Positions 8,324 to 17,118 of a stretch of 64,000 nt of DNA are shown piece after piece. Each line of letters begins with the position of its first letter. Position 1 is the first letter of the stretch. The notes under the pieces were generated by a model. It ran no database searches, was not told the DNA's origin, and was given only the letters and a program-made list of their open reading frames with translations. Position numbers and translations under genes: made by a program. Origin of the DNA: an uncultured Ruminococcus sp. (lineage in GTDB: Bacteria; Bacillota; Clostridia; Oscillospirales; Ruminococcaceae); assembly GCA_910579955.1 (NCBI GenBank), contig CAJTWE010000009.1, positions 1 through 64,000 of the forward strand, in the 5' to 3' direction.

Positions 8324-9946
8324 TCATTCCTTTGTAGGAAAAATATGTGTTCCATTTTTTGCATATTTAATTTGTACCATTCGTGTTTTTATGTATTTAC
8401 CTTGCTTTTTATCAAAAGTAACGCCAATTTCAAAAGGCAGTGCAATGAATTCATCTACGCAGTGATTGTTTTTTCTGCTTTTAAATTCGCCTGTACCACC
8501 ATACTTATTCACAATTTCTTGTGGATCAATAGAATTAAACAATCTGCTTTTTGGAGTTTGTTTGCCACCTGATTGAATAGCCTGTTTCACTTGATTTTTC
8601 CACGCCTTGCTGCTCTGATGCTTTTGTTGCTGAGATTGTTCTATTATTGTATTAACGTAACCTTTTTTAAGTGCATTTTTAAAATTCTCTATATCTATTT
8701 TACCATCTTCATCAACTGTTGTCAACCAATTTATAAGAGAATATTTTTTATTCGCCTGTACCGCCCTCTGAGCCTGAGAGCGACCAAACCCAAGCACCTG
8801 TTCACGGAATTTGTCACGGTCTTGACCTGTGCCCTTGCAGAATGATTTCAGATCTTGTTCAGCGGCTTTGAGTTTGACCGCTGACCTTTGATATTCTGCC
8901 TGCATATCTGCCTTGTCAACGTCATTCTTAGCATTTTCAGCAGTAGTCTGATTTAAAACGCATTCACGCTTTAATGCACGAACATTACGCTCTTTAGCTC
9001 TTTGCATCTGAGATATTTCATATTGACTGTACATCTCACCATCATATTCAATATTCTTCTCATCAAGCTTTGCAAGCTGCTCATCCGTGTAATTCAAAGA
9101 TGAATACCCCTCAAAATATGGATTCCAGTCATGACGGCAGTTCCAGCCCCTGAATCCTGCACCCGTGCCATAGCCAATATCAGACAGCGACAGCACTCTA
9201 ACACCGTCTACAATGCGTCCCACGTTCTTTCCTGTACGGCTTACAAGCTTACCTTGCCACTTAGCGTGTTCAGGTCTTGCACCTGCATGAGCTGTAATTT
9301 CCATAAGATCGCAGTCCATTTCTTCGGCATTCATTATGGAGATCTTTGCGGCTGTCTGACCTACGCCTGTAAGTGATGCACGACGAACAGCAACATCAAG
9401 TCTATCACGATGTCCCGATGGATATGTAACATAAACACCGTCAGAAAACTTCCTGACGGCATGCCTTATGGCTTCCTGATAGCTGAATGCACCACTGGTT
9501 ATTTGCATATGTGCATCATTGCAAGCAGCAATAAACGCAGCCTGTGAGGTCTTAGCAGTGGTTTTTGTAAGGTTTCGCAGATTACTCAAGGTGTTTCTGT
9601 AATTGGCTTTTAAAATATTTAATCTGCTGTCTGAAAGATGGAGCTTTTGACCTGTCACACTTTGTGCTATGATATTATCATTTCTCATAACCTCCGTGCC
9701 GGCTGCATCAAAGAGCAAGCGTACCTCTTCGGCGGTTTGAGATGTGTACTTTGCAATTTCTGCCATAATGTCATTGTAAAGAAGTCCTGCTTCCTGTAGC
9801 ATTTCTGCCTGCCATTTTGCCGACTCTGTGACCGTTCCAGTTTTCATGATCCTGCGGACAATATCTTTAAGTATATCATCTTCAAGCTGCCTGTAAAGTA
9901 CAAGTATCTGATCGGTGCAAGCTTCATACCACTGCGGCGAAATCAT
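8324..9946 (-). CDS. MuF-type minor head protein with C-terminal toxin-like (Ntox50-type) domain
   Basis: A 540-aa protein. The N-terminal half (about residues 1-290) is a phage minor capsid protein 2 / MuF-like domain with HAGARPEHAKWQG near residue 222 and GWNCRHDWNPYFEGYS near 275. After a charged helical linker, the last 74 residues (467-540) carry DPQEIVNKYGGTGEF, a His at 495 and a terminal KNGTHIFPTKE. This arrangement resembles polymorphic toxin type 50 tails on MuF proteins of Firmicute phages. The first base of the start ATG is the last base of the portal stop. The toxin call is inference from pattern memory. Confidence 0.8.
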   Translation of the reverse strand: MISPQWYEACTDQILVLYRQLEDDILKDIVRRIMKTGTVTESAKWQAEMLQEAGLLYNDIMAEIAKYTSQTAEEVRLLFDAAGTEVMRNDNIIAQSVTGQKLHLSDSRLNILKANYRNTLSNLRNLTKTTAKTSQAAFIAACNDAHMQITSGAFSYQEAIRHAVRKFSDGVYVTYPSGHRDRLDVAVRRASLTGVGQTAAKISIMNAEEMDCDLMEITAHAGARPEHAKWQGKLVSRTGKNVGRIVDGVRVLSLSDIGYGTGAGFRGWNCRHDWNPYFEGYSSLNYTDEQLAKLDEKNIEYDGEMYSQYEISQMQRAKERNVRALKRECVLNQTTAENAKNDVDKADMQAEYQRSAVKLKAAEQDLKSFCKGTGQDRDKFREQVLGFGRSQAQRAVQANKKYSLINWLTTVDEDGKIDIENFKNALKKGYVNTIIEQSQQQKHQSSKAWKNQVKQAIQSGGKQTPKSRLFNSIDPQEIVNKYGGTGEFKSRKNNHCVDEFIALPFEIGVTFDKKQGKYIKTRMVQIKYAKNGTHIFPTKE

Positions 9947-11310
9947 TATCCATCACCGCCAAACGGATCTTTGTATATTGGCTGTGTAGGCATCATCTTT
10001 TTAGCCTCTTCTTCCGTGCAGCCGAAATAATATGACAGAAGCAATTCCGGCTTTAAATATCCAGCCTGCGCAAGCTGCAACTGCTGCTGAAAAATTTTTT
10101 CTGTATCTTCAAGAACACTATCGCCCCAAGAACAGGTAAGTTCTGCATTTTCTGAATATGGCAGATCATAAAGAGAAGAATAGACCTCCATAGCATAGAG
10201 AAGCTGCTCTAACGCATTTTGTAAGCTCTGCTGTATCCTGCTTGTTTGTATGTAACTGCGCTGCTTTGATGTCTTGATCTCTTCTGCTGTTTTTTCAACG
10301 ACCTGTGGGTCTGAGATAGTACCATACGCTAAGCCGCATGAAAATTCTATTCTCTGTAAAATGCGGTTGAATCCATTATAGATATTTGTGTCCCTTATAG
10401 CAGGGGAGAACACCTGTAGCATATCAGTAAGCTTTGCTTGAGGATCAAAATCATGCATTCTGAAAAGCCTTCTGAATGCACGTGGCAGCTTTTCTGCAAG
10501 CTTTTTGCCCTTACGTGGGAAAAGAGCTGATGAAGCATCAATAGCAAGTTCAGTGCCCTCAAATTCCCACATGAGTCGCTGCCATTGACGTTCTGCCTGA
10601 GAAAACAGCTCACAGGCATCTGCATATACAGAAGTTCCAAGAGGGGAGTCAAGGTCTGTATGATTGGCTGTCGAGACTTTGAATACAGCAAAAAGCGGTT
10701 TCTGAACATTTGCTATAGATTGCACATCTTTCAGCTGTTCCCAGCCGGTCACATCAGCAAGACTGCACTGCTTACCCAGATATTCCTCTAAAAATGAACA
10801 GTACGCTTTGTTTTCAACAGTATATGTATGAGTGCTGCTATCAAATGAATGCGATTCAAGACGTGTGTAATATCGGTCATTTTCTGCTTTGCGTTCCATA
10901 AACACTGCTGATATAACCGCACCTGTAGAATCAAAGGATGTCGGCACATATCTATCAGCACGTACAAGATCAACTGCGATCTTATCACCGGAAACATAAG
11001 GTTTGAATGCCATGCCGCCAAGAGCAAGAGCAAGCTGTGCCTGATCACAGAAATGATTCCAGAAGATCTGCATATGCTTATTTAAATTTTCATCGCTTAC
11101 TTGTACCTTTGATTCTGCCAGTACAAGACGTGAAACCTCTGATGCAACAGAAGAGGGGAGTCTTAAACTGCTTACTGTATCGGTGCTTAAAGTACCATAA
11201 GAGTATAGATCAAGCCATGTTTCAATAGCTGTCTGCATTTCAGAAGAAACGGTTTGAGTATTCTTTTGTTTTTTGAACAGAATTGAACCTATGAACCTAA
11301 AAACATTCAT
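9946..11310 (-). CDS. Portal protein
   Basis: A 454-aa protein between terminase and the MuF gene, the normal portal position. It begins MNVFRFIGSILFKKQ and contains KPYVSGDKIAVDLVRADRYVP and later SYIQTSRIQQSLQNALEQLL, fitting the SPP1/A118-type portal family. It would form the dodecameric ring through which DNA enters and leaves the head. Its TAA stop shares a base with the next ATG. Confidence 0.87.
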   Translation of the reverse strand: MNVFRFIGSILFKKQKNTQTVSSEMQTAIETWLDLYSYGTLSTDTVSSLRLPSSVASEVSRLVLAESKVQVSDENLNKHMQIFWNHFCDQAQLALALGGMAFKPYVSGDKIAVDLVRADRYVPTSFDSTGAVISAVFMERKAENDRYYTRLESHSFDSSTHTYTVENKAYCSFLEEYLGKQCSLADVTGWEQLKDVQSIANVQKPLFAVFKVSTANHTDLDSPLGTSVYADACELFSQAERQWQRLMWEFEGTELAIDASSALFPRKGKKLAEKLPRAFRRLFRMHDFDPQAKLTDMLQVFSPAIRDTNIYNGFNRILQRIEFSCGLAYGTISDPQVVEKTAEEIKTSKQRSYIQTSRIQQSLQNALEQLLYAMEVYSSLYDLPYSENAELTCSWGDSVLEDTEKIFQQQLQLAQAGYLKPELLLSYYFGCTEEEAKKMMPTQPIYKDPFGGDG

Positions 11311-11340
11311 TTGTTTGTCATCACCGCCTTTACTTACTAT

Positions 11341-12597
11341 TTAAGCAATTTCTCGCAACGTTCTATACATTGCACTCTTTACAAAATATCTCATATCGTC
11401 CATAGCATGGTCGTTTTCTTTTATGACAGTATCTTTATCAGTATGCTTATCGTCCCATCTGTACAGCCCGAATTCACGTATAATATCTTTACACCCGGCA
11501 CATATATGTATCTTTCCGAGCTTTAAAAGAGCTGCTGTATCACGTATGCCGTCTATCACGCTGTTATTTGCTTTCCATACCGGAAAAGTCCCGTGACGAT
11601 GAATACAAGTTATAAAGCTTGCTGCTGACGGGTCAACAATAACAGCTTTGATATACGGTGCTAAGCTGCCTACAAGCTTTTCAATCTCTGTATAATGTTC
11701 CTCGTCTGTACGGCTCATACCTTCTTTTCGTGCATCATAATAATATTCACGCACTCTTAAAGCGTTACCGTCATCGTCGATGTACCAAAGACCGAATGAG
11801 CATGGATTTACAGTACCATAGTCACATGATATATACCAATCACCGGAATTTGCGTCCGGAAGTGTATCCGGTACAACATGAACACTTTTGTCAAACTGCG
11901 GATATACAAGACCCTCAGCAAGTACCCAGCGTCCTAAGATATATCGTTCATAGAATACGCCTGTATATAGGCACTCTGCATTTGAGATTTCTTTTTCAGT
12001 AAGTATCGGATTATCATGCATCATAAAGTGGATGTGAAGTGCTTTTTTGCCACGTGTGTTGCATATCCACTCTTTGTAGAACCAGTGTTCTGATGAATCC
12101 GGATTGCAGTTGAACCAATATCTGGCAAGCCTTTCTGAAAGCGTTCTTGCTATAGCCTGATCTACAAAAGATTTAGGCATGAGTGCGACTTCATCAAAAA
12201 GGACACCACTAAGTGTGATGCCCTGAATAAGTTCATAGCTGCTTTCGTCTTTGCCACCGAATACATAAAAGCGATTGATTTTTTCACCGCTGCGAATTGT
12301 TAAAAGCTTGTCGTTTCGGCGATAGGTGACTTTATAGTAATCTGTAATATCAGGCATAGAAAGCAGCGGTGTGATTATATTTCTATAAGCACTGCCAACA
12401 GTTTTTCCACATATGCCAAAATTGCAATTATCAAAAAATCTCATTGCCCAATGAACAAAGCCTATTATCATGGAAACGGTTTTTCCGCTTCGTACAGAGC
12501 CATCACATATTATCGCCTTTTTGTCCTGATACTTCGGCATGTGTGCCCACTTCATCACCAGTTTCTGCTTCGGTGACAACTTCGTAATTGCTTCCAT
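11341..12597 (-). CDS. Terminase large subunit
   Basis: A 418-aa PBSX-type packaging ATPase-nuclease. The Walker A motif GSVRSGKT is at residues 33-40, Walker B GVLFDE at 131-136 and the coupling motif FNCNPDSSEHW at 162-172. The RNase H-like nuclease acids are Asp259 (ISCDYGT), Asp322 (VIVDPSA) and the DD pair at 400-401. All key residues are present, so the enzyme appears intact. The start overlaps the end of the small-subunit gene by 95 bases in another frame. Confidence 0.92.
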   Translation of the reverse strand: MEAITKLSPKQKLVMKWAHMPKYQDKKAIICDGSVRSGKTVSMIIGFVHWAMRFFDNCNFGICGKTVGSAYRNIITPLLSMPDITDYYKVTYRRNDKLLTIRSGEKINRFYVFGGKDESSYELIQGITLSGVLFDEVALMPKSFVDQAIARTLSERLARYWFNCNPDSSEHWFYKEWICNTRGKKALHIHFMMHDNPILTEKEISNAECLYTGVFYERYILGRWVLAEGLVYPQFDKSVHVVPDTLPDANSGDWYISCDYGTVNPCSFGLWYIDDDGNALRVREYYYDARKEGMSRTDEEHYTEIEKLVGSLAPYIKAVIVDPSAASFITCIHRHGTFPVWKANNSVIDGIRDTAALLKLGKIHICAGCKDIIREFGLYRWDDKHTDKDTVIKENDHAMDDMRYFVKSAMYRTLREIA

Positions 12598-12976
12598 TTT
12601 CTTCTCCTAATATATCATAAAGTTTTGATGCAGGGTCATCAAGTTCAGGCTCTGAATTCTGCTTTTGATTCAGACCACGTTCACGAAGTTCAAAGTATAA
12701 TCGAATCGCCTGCATATCGCCATCTTGAATTCTCTTGCAAAGTGATTTCCAGACCATAGCAAGCTCTGCGTCTGCATATTGTAATACAAGGCTGTTTACA
12801 AGCGATACAAAGTCGGGATTTCTAAGCCAGCGGTATAAGGTACGTGATGTCACACCTGCTTTTTCTGCGACATCTGCTTTTGTACCTGAAAAGTCCGGAT
12901 TTGCGAGTAATTCGGCAGCAATCACCATTCTTGCATCAATCAGAGAACCCTCTGAATTTGTGACATTTTGTGACAT
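12503..12976 (-). CDS. Terminase small subunit
   Basis: A 157-aa DNA-binding packaging protein. A helix-turn-helix of the phBC6A51 type is visible at residues 30-60 (TKADVAEKAGVTSRTLYRWL). The rest is helical and ends in an acidic tail. It recognises the packaging site and loads the large subunit. The 95-base overlap with the large subunit is longer than usual but both frames are clear. A strong GGAGGAGG precedes the ATG. Confidence 0.85.
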   Translation of the reverse strand: MSQNVTNSEGSLIDARMVIAAELLANPDFSGTKADVAEKAGVTSRTLYRWLRNPDFVSLVNSLVLQYADAELAMVWKSLCKRIQDGDMQAIRLYFELRERGLNQKQNSEPELDDPASKLYDILGEENGSNYEVVTEAETGDEVGTHAEVSGQKGDNM

Positions 12977-13003
12977 CCTCCTCCCTCCATTTTTGTGATA
13001 AAA

Positions 13004-13032
13004 AAGCCGACTCTAAAAAACAGAATCGGCTT
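13004..13032 (-). terminator. Intrinsic terminator between late regulator and terminase
   Basis: On the minus strand, an 11-bp stem (AAGCCGATTCT with its partner, one G-T pair) is followed by six T. It lies after the putative late-regulator gene and before terminase, so it could be the point where late transcription is held back. Confidence 0.75.
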
Positions 13033-13078
13033 TACATAATTTCATGATATAAGAATAACATGTTTTTTGGCGTTTGTG

Positions 13079-13474
13079 TTACCCTATTTTCATTATTTTT
13101 AAAATATGAAAGAATTTAGCTCTCATTTCATAGAACTGCCTACGACCCATAGGAACAGCTCCAAGGCGTTCATAAGGCATATTTTTTTGTGTGACATTCT
13201 TTTTTAGGAATTCGTATGTAGCAGTATCAGAAGCAAGGCGCAGCGCTGTGTCTATCATGTCTACATCATGGCTAAGCTGTGCTGCATTTATTGCCTTGAT
13301 CTCGGCAATGTTTTCATTATGATTTTCACATCTTACGCCGTCATAATTCATAGACTTTAAGTAATAGCAATCTTTAAGCTTTTGCCTTTTTTGCTCATAC
13401 TGAAAGCAAAACCATTTAAGCTCATTGTATACATAATCATCTATTTTGTATTTTTTGTACTCCTTACTGTTCAT
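13079..13474 (-). CDS. Putative phage late-gene transcription regulator
   Basis: The start is placed at the ATG at 13474, with AGGAGG six bases before it; an ATG two codons earlier overlaps that site. The 131-aa product is rich in Lys and Tyr. Its C-terminal part (YEFLKKNVT, then MGRRQFYEMRAKFFHILKI) resembles the sigma-like or ArpU/RinA-type regulators that sit just before terminase in Firmicute phages and switch on late genes. The role is inferred from position and this C-terminal helix pattern. Confidence 0.6.
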   Translation of the reverse strand: MNSKEYKKYKIDDYVYNELKWFCFQYEQKRQKLKDCYYLKSMNYDGVRCENHNENIAEIKAINAAQLSHDVDMIDTALRLASDTATYEFLKKNVTQKNMPYERLGAVPMGRRQFYEMRAKFFHILKIMKIG

Positions 13475-13523
13475 TTGCATCCTCCTATACTATATATGGA
13501 TAATTACAGTCTTATTTAAATTT

Positions 13524-13552
13524 ATTGTACCATATTTAGTACATAATTGCAA
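13524..13552 (-). promoter_or_regulatory. Promoter with internal inverted repeat for the late regulator
   Basis: On the minus strand, TTGCAA and TACAAT are spaced by 17 bases. An inverted repeat TGTAC-N8-GTACA spans the spacer and the -10 box, so a regulator could act here. It lies about 50 bases before the late-regulator start. Confidence 0.6.
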
Positions 13553-13576
13553 TAGGTAGATACAATTTATTGTGTT

Positions 13577-13765
13577 TTATTTTCCCTTGTAAGGCTCCGG
13601 CAGCGGCATCCAGGCTATAACATCGCAAGATGTTTGCCATTCCCTAGCTGTACTGCTGTATATTATAGAATCGACGACATTGACGCTACCAAAAATTTTA
13701 GTAACAATATATTTTCCGTCTTTAGCTGGAAGTGCAAAATCAGTCGGTATCCAGTTCATTTTCAT
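13577..13765 (-). CDS. DUF551-type small phage protein
   Basis: A 62-aa protein beginning MKMNWIPTDFALPAKDGKYI and ending VIAWMPLPEPYKGK. The W-x-P...LP..DG.Y start and the W-x-PLPEP end are the hallmarks of the DUF551 family, which is common in phages and has no known role. It overlaps the end of the upstream gene by 26 bases. Confidence 0.75.
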   Translation of the reverse strand: MKMNWIPTDFALPAKDGKYIVTKIFGSVNVVDSIIYSSTAREWQTSCDVIAWMPLPEPYKGK

Positions 13766-14174
13766 TCTTGATCAGCTCCTTTACTTCATCAGCGTGGTGC
13801 CAATGTTTATCATCTTTGCAGATTGACTCGCATTCTTTCAGTTTATACCAGATGAAATTACACTCTTTAATATTTTCACATCGCTTACCAGCTTTTAAAA
13901 ATTTTTCGCATATTTCACATTTCCATGCCGATTTAAAATTATGACATGAAAAATACTGCATATCCTCTATTGCCAATTTCAGCAGACATTTCAATTTGGA
14001 GTTTTCTTGCTGCAATCGCTGCACTTGTCCAGGAGTTAATCCAGTACCTTCATATGCAGCTAAAACATCTACAGCATGACCATATACGCAAGGCTTATTA
14101 GTTTTTGTTTCGATTTCAACCATACTTAATGGTAATGCATTATGTAAGTCGATAATTTTAGTTAATCGTTCCAT
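13740..14174 (-). CDS. Phage hypothetical protein with Cys-rich segment
   Basis: A 144-aa protein. The N-terminal half has AAYEGTGLTPGQVQRLQQEN, a phrase frequent in Firmicute phage early proteins, followed by a short coiled coil. The second half carries CHNFKSAWKCEICEKF and further Cys/His residues that could form a zinc knuckle. A possible role in nucleic-acid or protein contacts is only suggested by these cysteines. Confidence 0.55.
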   Translation of the reverse strand: MERLTKIIDLHNALPLSMVEIETKTNKPCVYGHAVDVLAAYEGTGLTPGQVQRLQQENSKLKCLLKLAIEDMQYFSCHNFKSAWKCEICEKFLKAGKRCENIKECNFIWYKLKECESICKDDKHWHHADEVKELIKNENELDTD

Positions 14175-14189
14175 CGTTTTCTGTACCTC

Positions 14190-14453
14190 CTATATGATAA
14201 TCAAAAATCCAAGTGACCGTAGAATCAATACTATAGTTCCAATAATCAAAGTCCCTACCAAAGTACCAAACATGAAATAGTATTGCGAATCTATACGCTT
14301 GCTATTTGCTTTTCTTAACACCTTTATCGCAGTTTTAAGAGCTTTAATATCTTCATTAAAGATTGAATCTTCATCATCGTGGATAAAGCTCTTCCTATCA
14401 CGTATCAGGTCGTCAAGCTGAGATATGGTCTCTTCATATTTAGTTGATTTCAT
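14190..14453 (-). CDS. Small membrane-anchored phage protein
   Basis: The start at 14453 (MKSTKYEETISQLDDL) has GGGAGA upstream and avoids a long overlap with the YopX gene; a frame to 14507 is also open. The 87-aa product has a charged helical N-terminal part and one C-terminal membrane span (about 25 residues, FMFGTLVGTLIIGTIVLIL). No family is recognised. Confidence 0.55.
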   Translation of the reverse strand: MKSTKYEETISQLDDLIRDRKSFIHDDEDSIFNEDIKALKTAIKVLRKANSKRIDSQYYFMFGTLVGTLIIGTIVLILRSLGFLIII

Positions 14454-14838
14454 TTTCTGTATCTCCCACCAGCCCCGGATTATCGTGGATGTTGCCAATG
14501 ACTTCATAAGACTTCATAGTTCCGACGTTCATACACGGACAAGAAAACGCTCCGGGTCCCCTTGTGACAAATCCTGCAATATTTTGACTATACTCTATGG
14601 CAAAAGCTTTTTTACTTTTGCCTTTACCTTTCACGATATCCCCCTCAAAAATCTTCCTGCCGTTTCTGTCGGCCAAGCCGGTAAACTGTCCGACTGTTTC
14701 AGGTAAAACTTCATATCCAAGCATATTTTGCCCGATATAGTATTTTGCTTTCCCTAATTCATCTCTCATCGACAGATTGCCATATTCCCACATGCCAATG
14801 TCTATCCGTTTCCCTCTAAATAAAATCTCACGATTCAT
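14440..14838 (-). CDS. YopX family protein
   Basis: A 132-aa protein with the YopX signature: REILFRGKRID at the N-terminus, QFTGLADRNGRKIFEGDIVK in the middle, and YEVIGNIHDNPGLV at the end. YopX proteins form a beta-rich fold and are frequent in phages of Firmicutes, with no established function. It is part of the run of small early genes. Confidence 0.85.
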   Translation of the reverse strand: MNREILFRGKRIDIGMWEYGNLSMRDELGKAKYYIGQNMLGYEVLPETVGQFTGLADRNGRKIFEGDIVKGKGKSKKAFAIEYSQNIAGFVTRGPGAFSCPCMNVGTMKSYEVIGNIHDNPGLVGDTENEIN

Positions 14839-14840
14839 TT

Positions 14841-15017
14841 TTAATCAAATCCTTTCTCCATATCATGGTACATATCCAATGTACCTTTTTCCGTAACTTT
14901 ACAAATAGACTTCTCCATATACTCAAATTCGTCAAGTTCAAAAGCAGATTTTGCTTCTTCCTCGTCCTCAGCTTCTACATATGCATAGCCTTTAAACTCA
15001 ACTTTATACAGATTCAT
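14841..15017 (-). CDS. Small phage hypothetical protein (58 aa)
   Basis: I placed the start at the ATG at 15017, which has AAAGGAGA upstream; the frame is open to 15047. The product begins MNLYKVEFKGYAYVEAEDEE and is acidic. Such short proteins with a beta-strand start followed by an EDEEEA helix are common in phage early regions. Function unknown. Confidence 0.55.
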   Translation of the reverse strand: MNLYKVEFKGYAYVEAEDEEEAKSAFELDEFEYMEKSICKVTEKGTLDMYHDMEKGFD

Positions 15018-15048
15018 TTTAATTCTCCTTTCTACGTCGCACTTCAAA

Positions 15049-15216
15049 TCAAAAGAAAGCTGCCATTAGCTCGTCCAGCTCAATTAAGCATCTCATCGTT
15101 AATTCGGTTTTGAACGAAACCATTGTGCGGCTGTCCATTTCACCTTTTTCACGAATTTCCATAAGCTGTTCATCTGAAAGCATCTTCCACAGCATTTCTA
15201 AAGTTTCATCGCTCAT
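15049..15216 (-). CDS. Small phage hypothetical protein (55 aa)
   Basis: A complete 55-codon frame starting MSDETLEMLWKMLSDEQLME, with GAGGAG eight bases before the ATG. Met-rich and helical. It lies between the 58-aa and 103-aa genes on the same strand. Function unknown. Confidence 0.5.
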   Translation of the reverse strand: MSDETLEMLWKMLSDEQLMEIREKGEMDSRTMVSFKTELTMRCLIELDELMAAFF

Positions 15217-15319
15217 TCTCTAACTCCTCTCAAATTCGCCTGTAAGGCGTTTTAATACTTAATAGGCAAACTTTATGTGTAAAACTGCCAAAGTCCATTA
15301 CAAGCCAATTCTGTGGTTC

Positions 15320-15631
15320 TCAGACGTATTTAACCGACACTCTTAGTTTTATTATCTCCTCAACGTCCAGATCGAGCTCTTTTCTGCACCACTCAATGTA
15401 ATCGGCATCATGTATATCTTTCCCGAAAACAGCAGGAGCACTGAGCATATCGGCTATGTCCATTATGCGCTTGCAGCAAGTTTTTTTGGTACAGCCGCAT
15501 CTGGAGTACATGTAATACGCCATAAGAGCCGCCATGCTCTGTGCCACGTGGTTTGCATATTCTTCGGCATGTTTATCAAATTCTGCTTTAACCGCTTTCT
15601 GTCTGATTGTTTCTTGCACCCTTGCTTTCAT
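15320..15631 (-). CDS. Phage hypothetical protein with Cys cluster
   Basis: A 103-aa helical protein. A cluster CGCTKKTCCKR sits in the middle, where two helices meet, and may bind a metal. The start overlaps the stop of the upstream zinc-finger gene by four bases, so the two are translationally coupled. Function unknown. Confidence 0.5.
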   Translation of the reverse strand: MKARVQETIRQKAVKAEFDKHAEEYANHVAQSMAALMAYYMYSRCGCTKKTCCKRIMDIADMLSAPAVFGKDIHDADYIEWCRKELDLDVEEIIKLRVSVKYV

Positions 15632-15978
15632 ACAAGATCCTCTCTAAGCTCTTTTATACCCACGCCCAGAAAGTTGGCTGCTCTTCTTACTCGTGGATCA
15701 GCTTCCTTTGCGCCTTCCTGCACTGCGTCCAGAGCGTCATTGTATACGCAGTCCTCATGATAATGCTTTCGGCTTACATGTATGCCGCCGTATGTTGGCG
15801 GTACAGGCTTGCCGCAGATCTTACAAAGTACTTCTACAGGCTTGTATATATACTTATGTCCTGTACCGCTATGGTATTGTTTTTCTCTTGCTTTTCTGCA
15901 CTCATCAGAGCATAGGCAGTAACGGTAATTTGCCGCTTCAAACTCTTTGCCACATACGGCACAATTCTTTTTGATCAT
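15628..15978 (-). CDS. Small protein with two zinc-binding knuckles
   Basis: A 116-aa protein with CAVCGKEFEAANYRYCLCSDEC near the N-terminus (two Cys pairs) and CKICGKPVPPTY followed by HVSRKHYHEDC in the middle. This looks like a phage zinc-ribbon or HNH-like scaffold without an obvious nuclease motif. It overlaps both neighbours by four bases. Confidence 0.58.
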   Translation of the reverse strand: MIKKNCAVCGKEFEAANYRYCLCSDECRKAREKQYHSGTGHKYIYKPVEVLCKICGKPVPPTYGGIHVSRKHYHEDCVYNDALDAVQEGAKEADPRVRRAANFLGVGIKELREDLV

Positions 15979-16145
15979 TTTATTTGTTCCTCTTCTTTCA
16001 GCGATTCCTCAAGTGATCTGATAAGCAAGTCGCGTTCTTCTTTTGATAAGCTATTGATAAGATTATCAAGCTCAATATATTTTTCTATGACGTTCGCCAC
16101 TCTATGAATTTTATCAAAGTCGCTTCCGCTAACCTTTATTTTCAT
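15975..16145 (-). CDS. Small helical phage protein (56 aa)
   Basis: A 56-codon gene with GAGAGG before the ATG at 16145. Product MKIKVSGSDFDKIHRVANVI followed by an acidic helix. The stop overlaps the next start (ATGA). It lies between the replication gene and the zinc-knuckle gene. Function unknown. Confidence 0.5.
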   Translation of the reverse strand: MKIKVSGSDFDKIHRVANVIEKYIELDNLINSLSKEERDLLIRSLEESLKEEEQIK

Positions 16146-16156
16146 TTTTTAACCTC

Positions 16157-16993
16157 TCATTCATCAATGTTGTAAACAAGTTGTTTATAAGCATCTGCCA
16201 TAGGGCTTTCAGGAATGGACTCAGATTTAGACTTAGGTTTAGATTTAAATTTACCCTCAGTATTCTGCCAGTGTATGACAGAAGTTTTCAAATCAATAGG
16301 TACACCATTCTTATCCTTCCACCCACGAGAACTGTAGTAGTTATAAAACTTTTGAGCGTTCACACCACCGCCGATCTCTTCTATGCAAGCTACAACTTCT
16401 TTAAACGTGGGGGTTGTGGAAACTGTTGAAAGATTTTCGGGTTGATTTCCACTAGTAAGTAAGTAAGTATCTTTACTTTCCTTTACTTTACTTTCCTTTG
16501 TGTCATAGTTCTCAGATTTATTACCGTTTTTCCCAGAAAAACTTGCGTTAATCTCAGAATTAACTTTTTTAGAGCGCACTTTTATACAGCCTAAGGTTTC
16601 TTCATTTTTTAAAACCCAAAGCTTTCCATCAACTTCGATATCTCTTTTTCCACCTTTTTTAGCTTCCTGATATCTTCGTTGGATAGATGCAGCAGTTAAA
16701 ACCTTGACCGACTTAGCAAGTATATCATTAAACAACAGTGACCGGCTAAATAAGTAGTTTACAATCTGCCTTGTACCATTTTCTGAGATGCCCACAGCAT
16801 CTGAAATATCTAAAATTAAATCTTCATCTAAATCTATATAGTATCCGTTTTGGTATATTACACACAGAAGATAAATATAGACCACAATACCGTTATTGTG
16901 AAACTTAGCATGAAGGCGCCTTATTTTTCTATTAAGGAAAAAACCAACATCAAAAGGAAAGTAATCAAGCCCGTCTTTCTTAGGTCTTGCCAT
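16157..16993 (-). CDS. DnaD-like phage replication protein (DUF4373 N-terminal domain)
   Basis: A 278-aa protein. Residues 1-100 (MARPKKDGLDYFPFDVGFF and following) are the Lin1244/Lin1753-like N-terminal domain (DUF4373) of phage replication initiators, a winged-helix DNA binder. A charged linker follows, then a C-terminal module with FYNYYSSRGWKDKNGVPI, similar to the DnaD-associated helical end. It would mark the phage origin and recruit the host helicase loader. The origin itself is not evident. Confidence 0.78.
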   Translation of the reverse strand: MARPKKDGLDYFPFDVGFFLNRKIRRLHAKFHNNGIVVYIYLLCVIYQNGYYIDLDEDLILDISDAVGISENGTRQIVNYLFSRSLLFNDILAKSVKVLTAASIQRRYQEAKKGGKRDIEVDGKLWVLKNEETLGCIKVRSKKVNSEINASFSGKNGNKSENYDTKESKVKESKDTYLLTSGNQPENLSTVSTTPTFKEVVACIEEIGGGVNAQKFYNYYSSRGWKDKNGVPIDLKTSVIHWQNTEGKFKSKPKSKSESIPESPMADAYKQLVYNIDE

Positions 16994-17040
16994 TACTTCA
17001 CCTCATTCAGCCATTTTACATGGCTTTTTATTTAAGGCAA

Positions 17041-17100
17041 AATGCCTTTCACTAATAGTCTCTTATAGGGAAAACTTGAAGTATTTTCTTCAAGTTTCAT
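17041..17100. other. Hairpin-rich intergenic spacer (16994-17118)
   Basis: The 125-base gap between the MBL gene and the replication gene holds three inverted repeats. The clearest is AAACTTGAAG paired with CTTCAAGTTT around 17074-17098, which may end transcription from the recombination cassette on the minus strand. The following T run is short, so termination would be weak. Confidence 0.4.
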
Positions 17101-17118
17101 GAGAAATTTACACTTTAT

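Noticed and set aside
15217..15319. A 22-codon minus-strand frame
   Set aside because: No ribosome binding site and no sign of coding; left as spacer.
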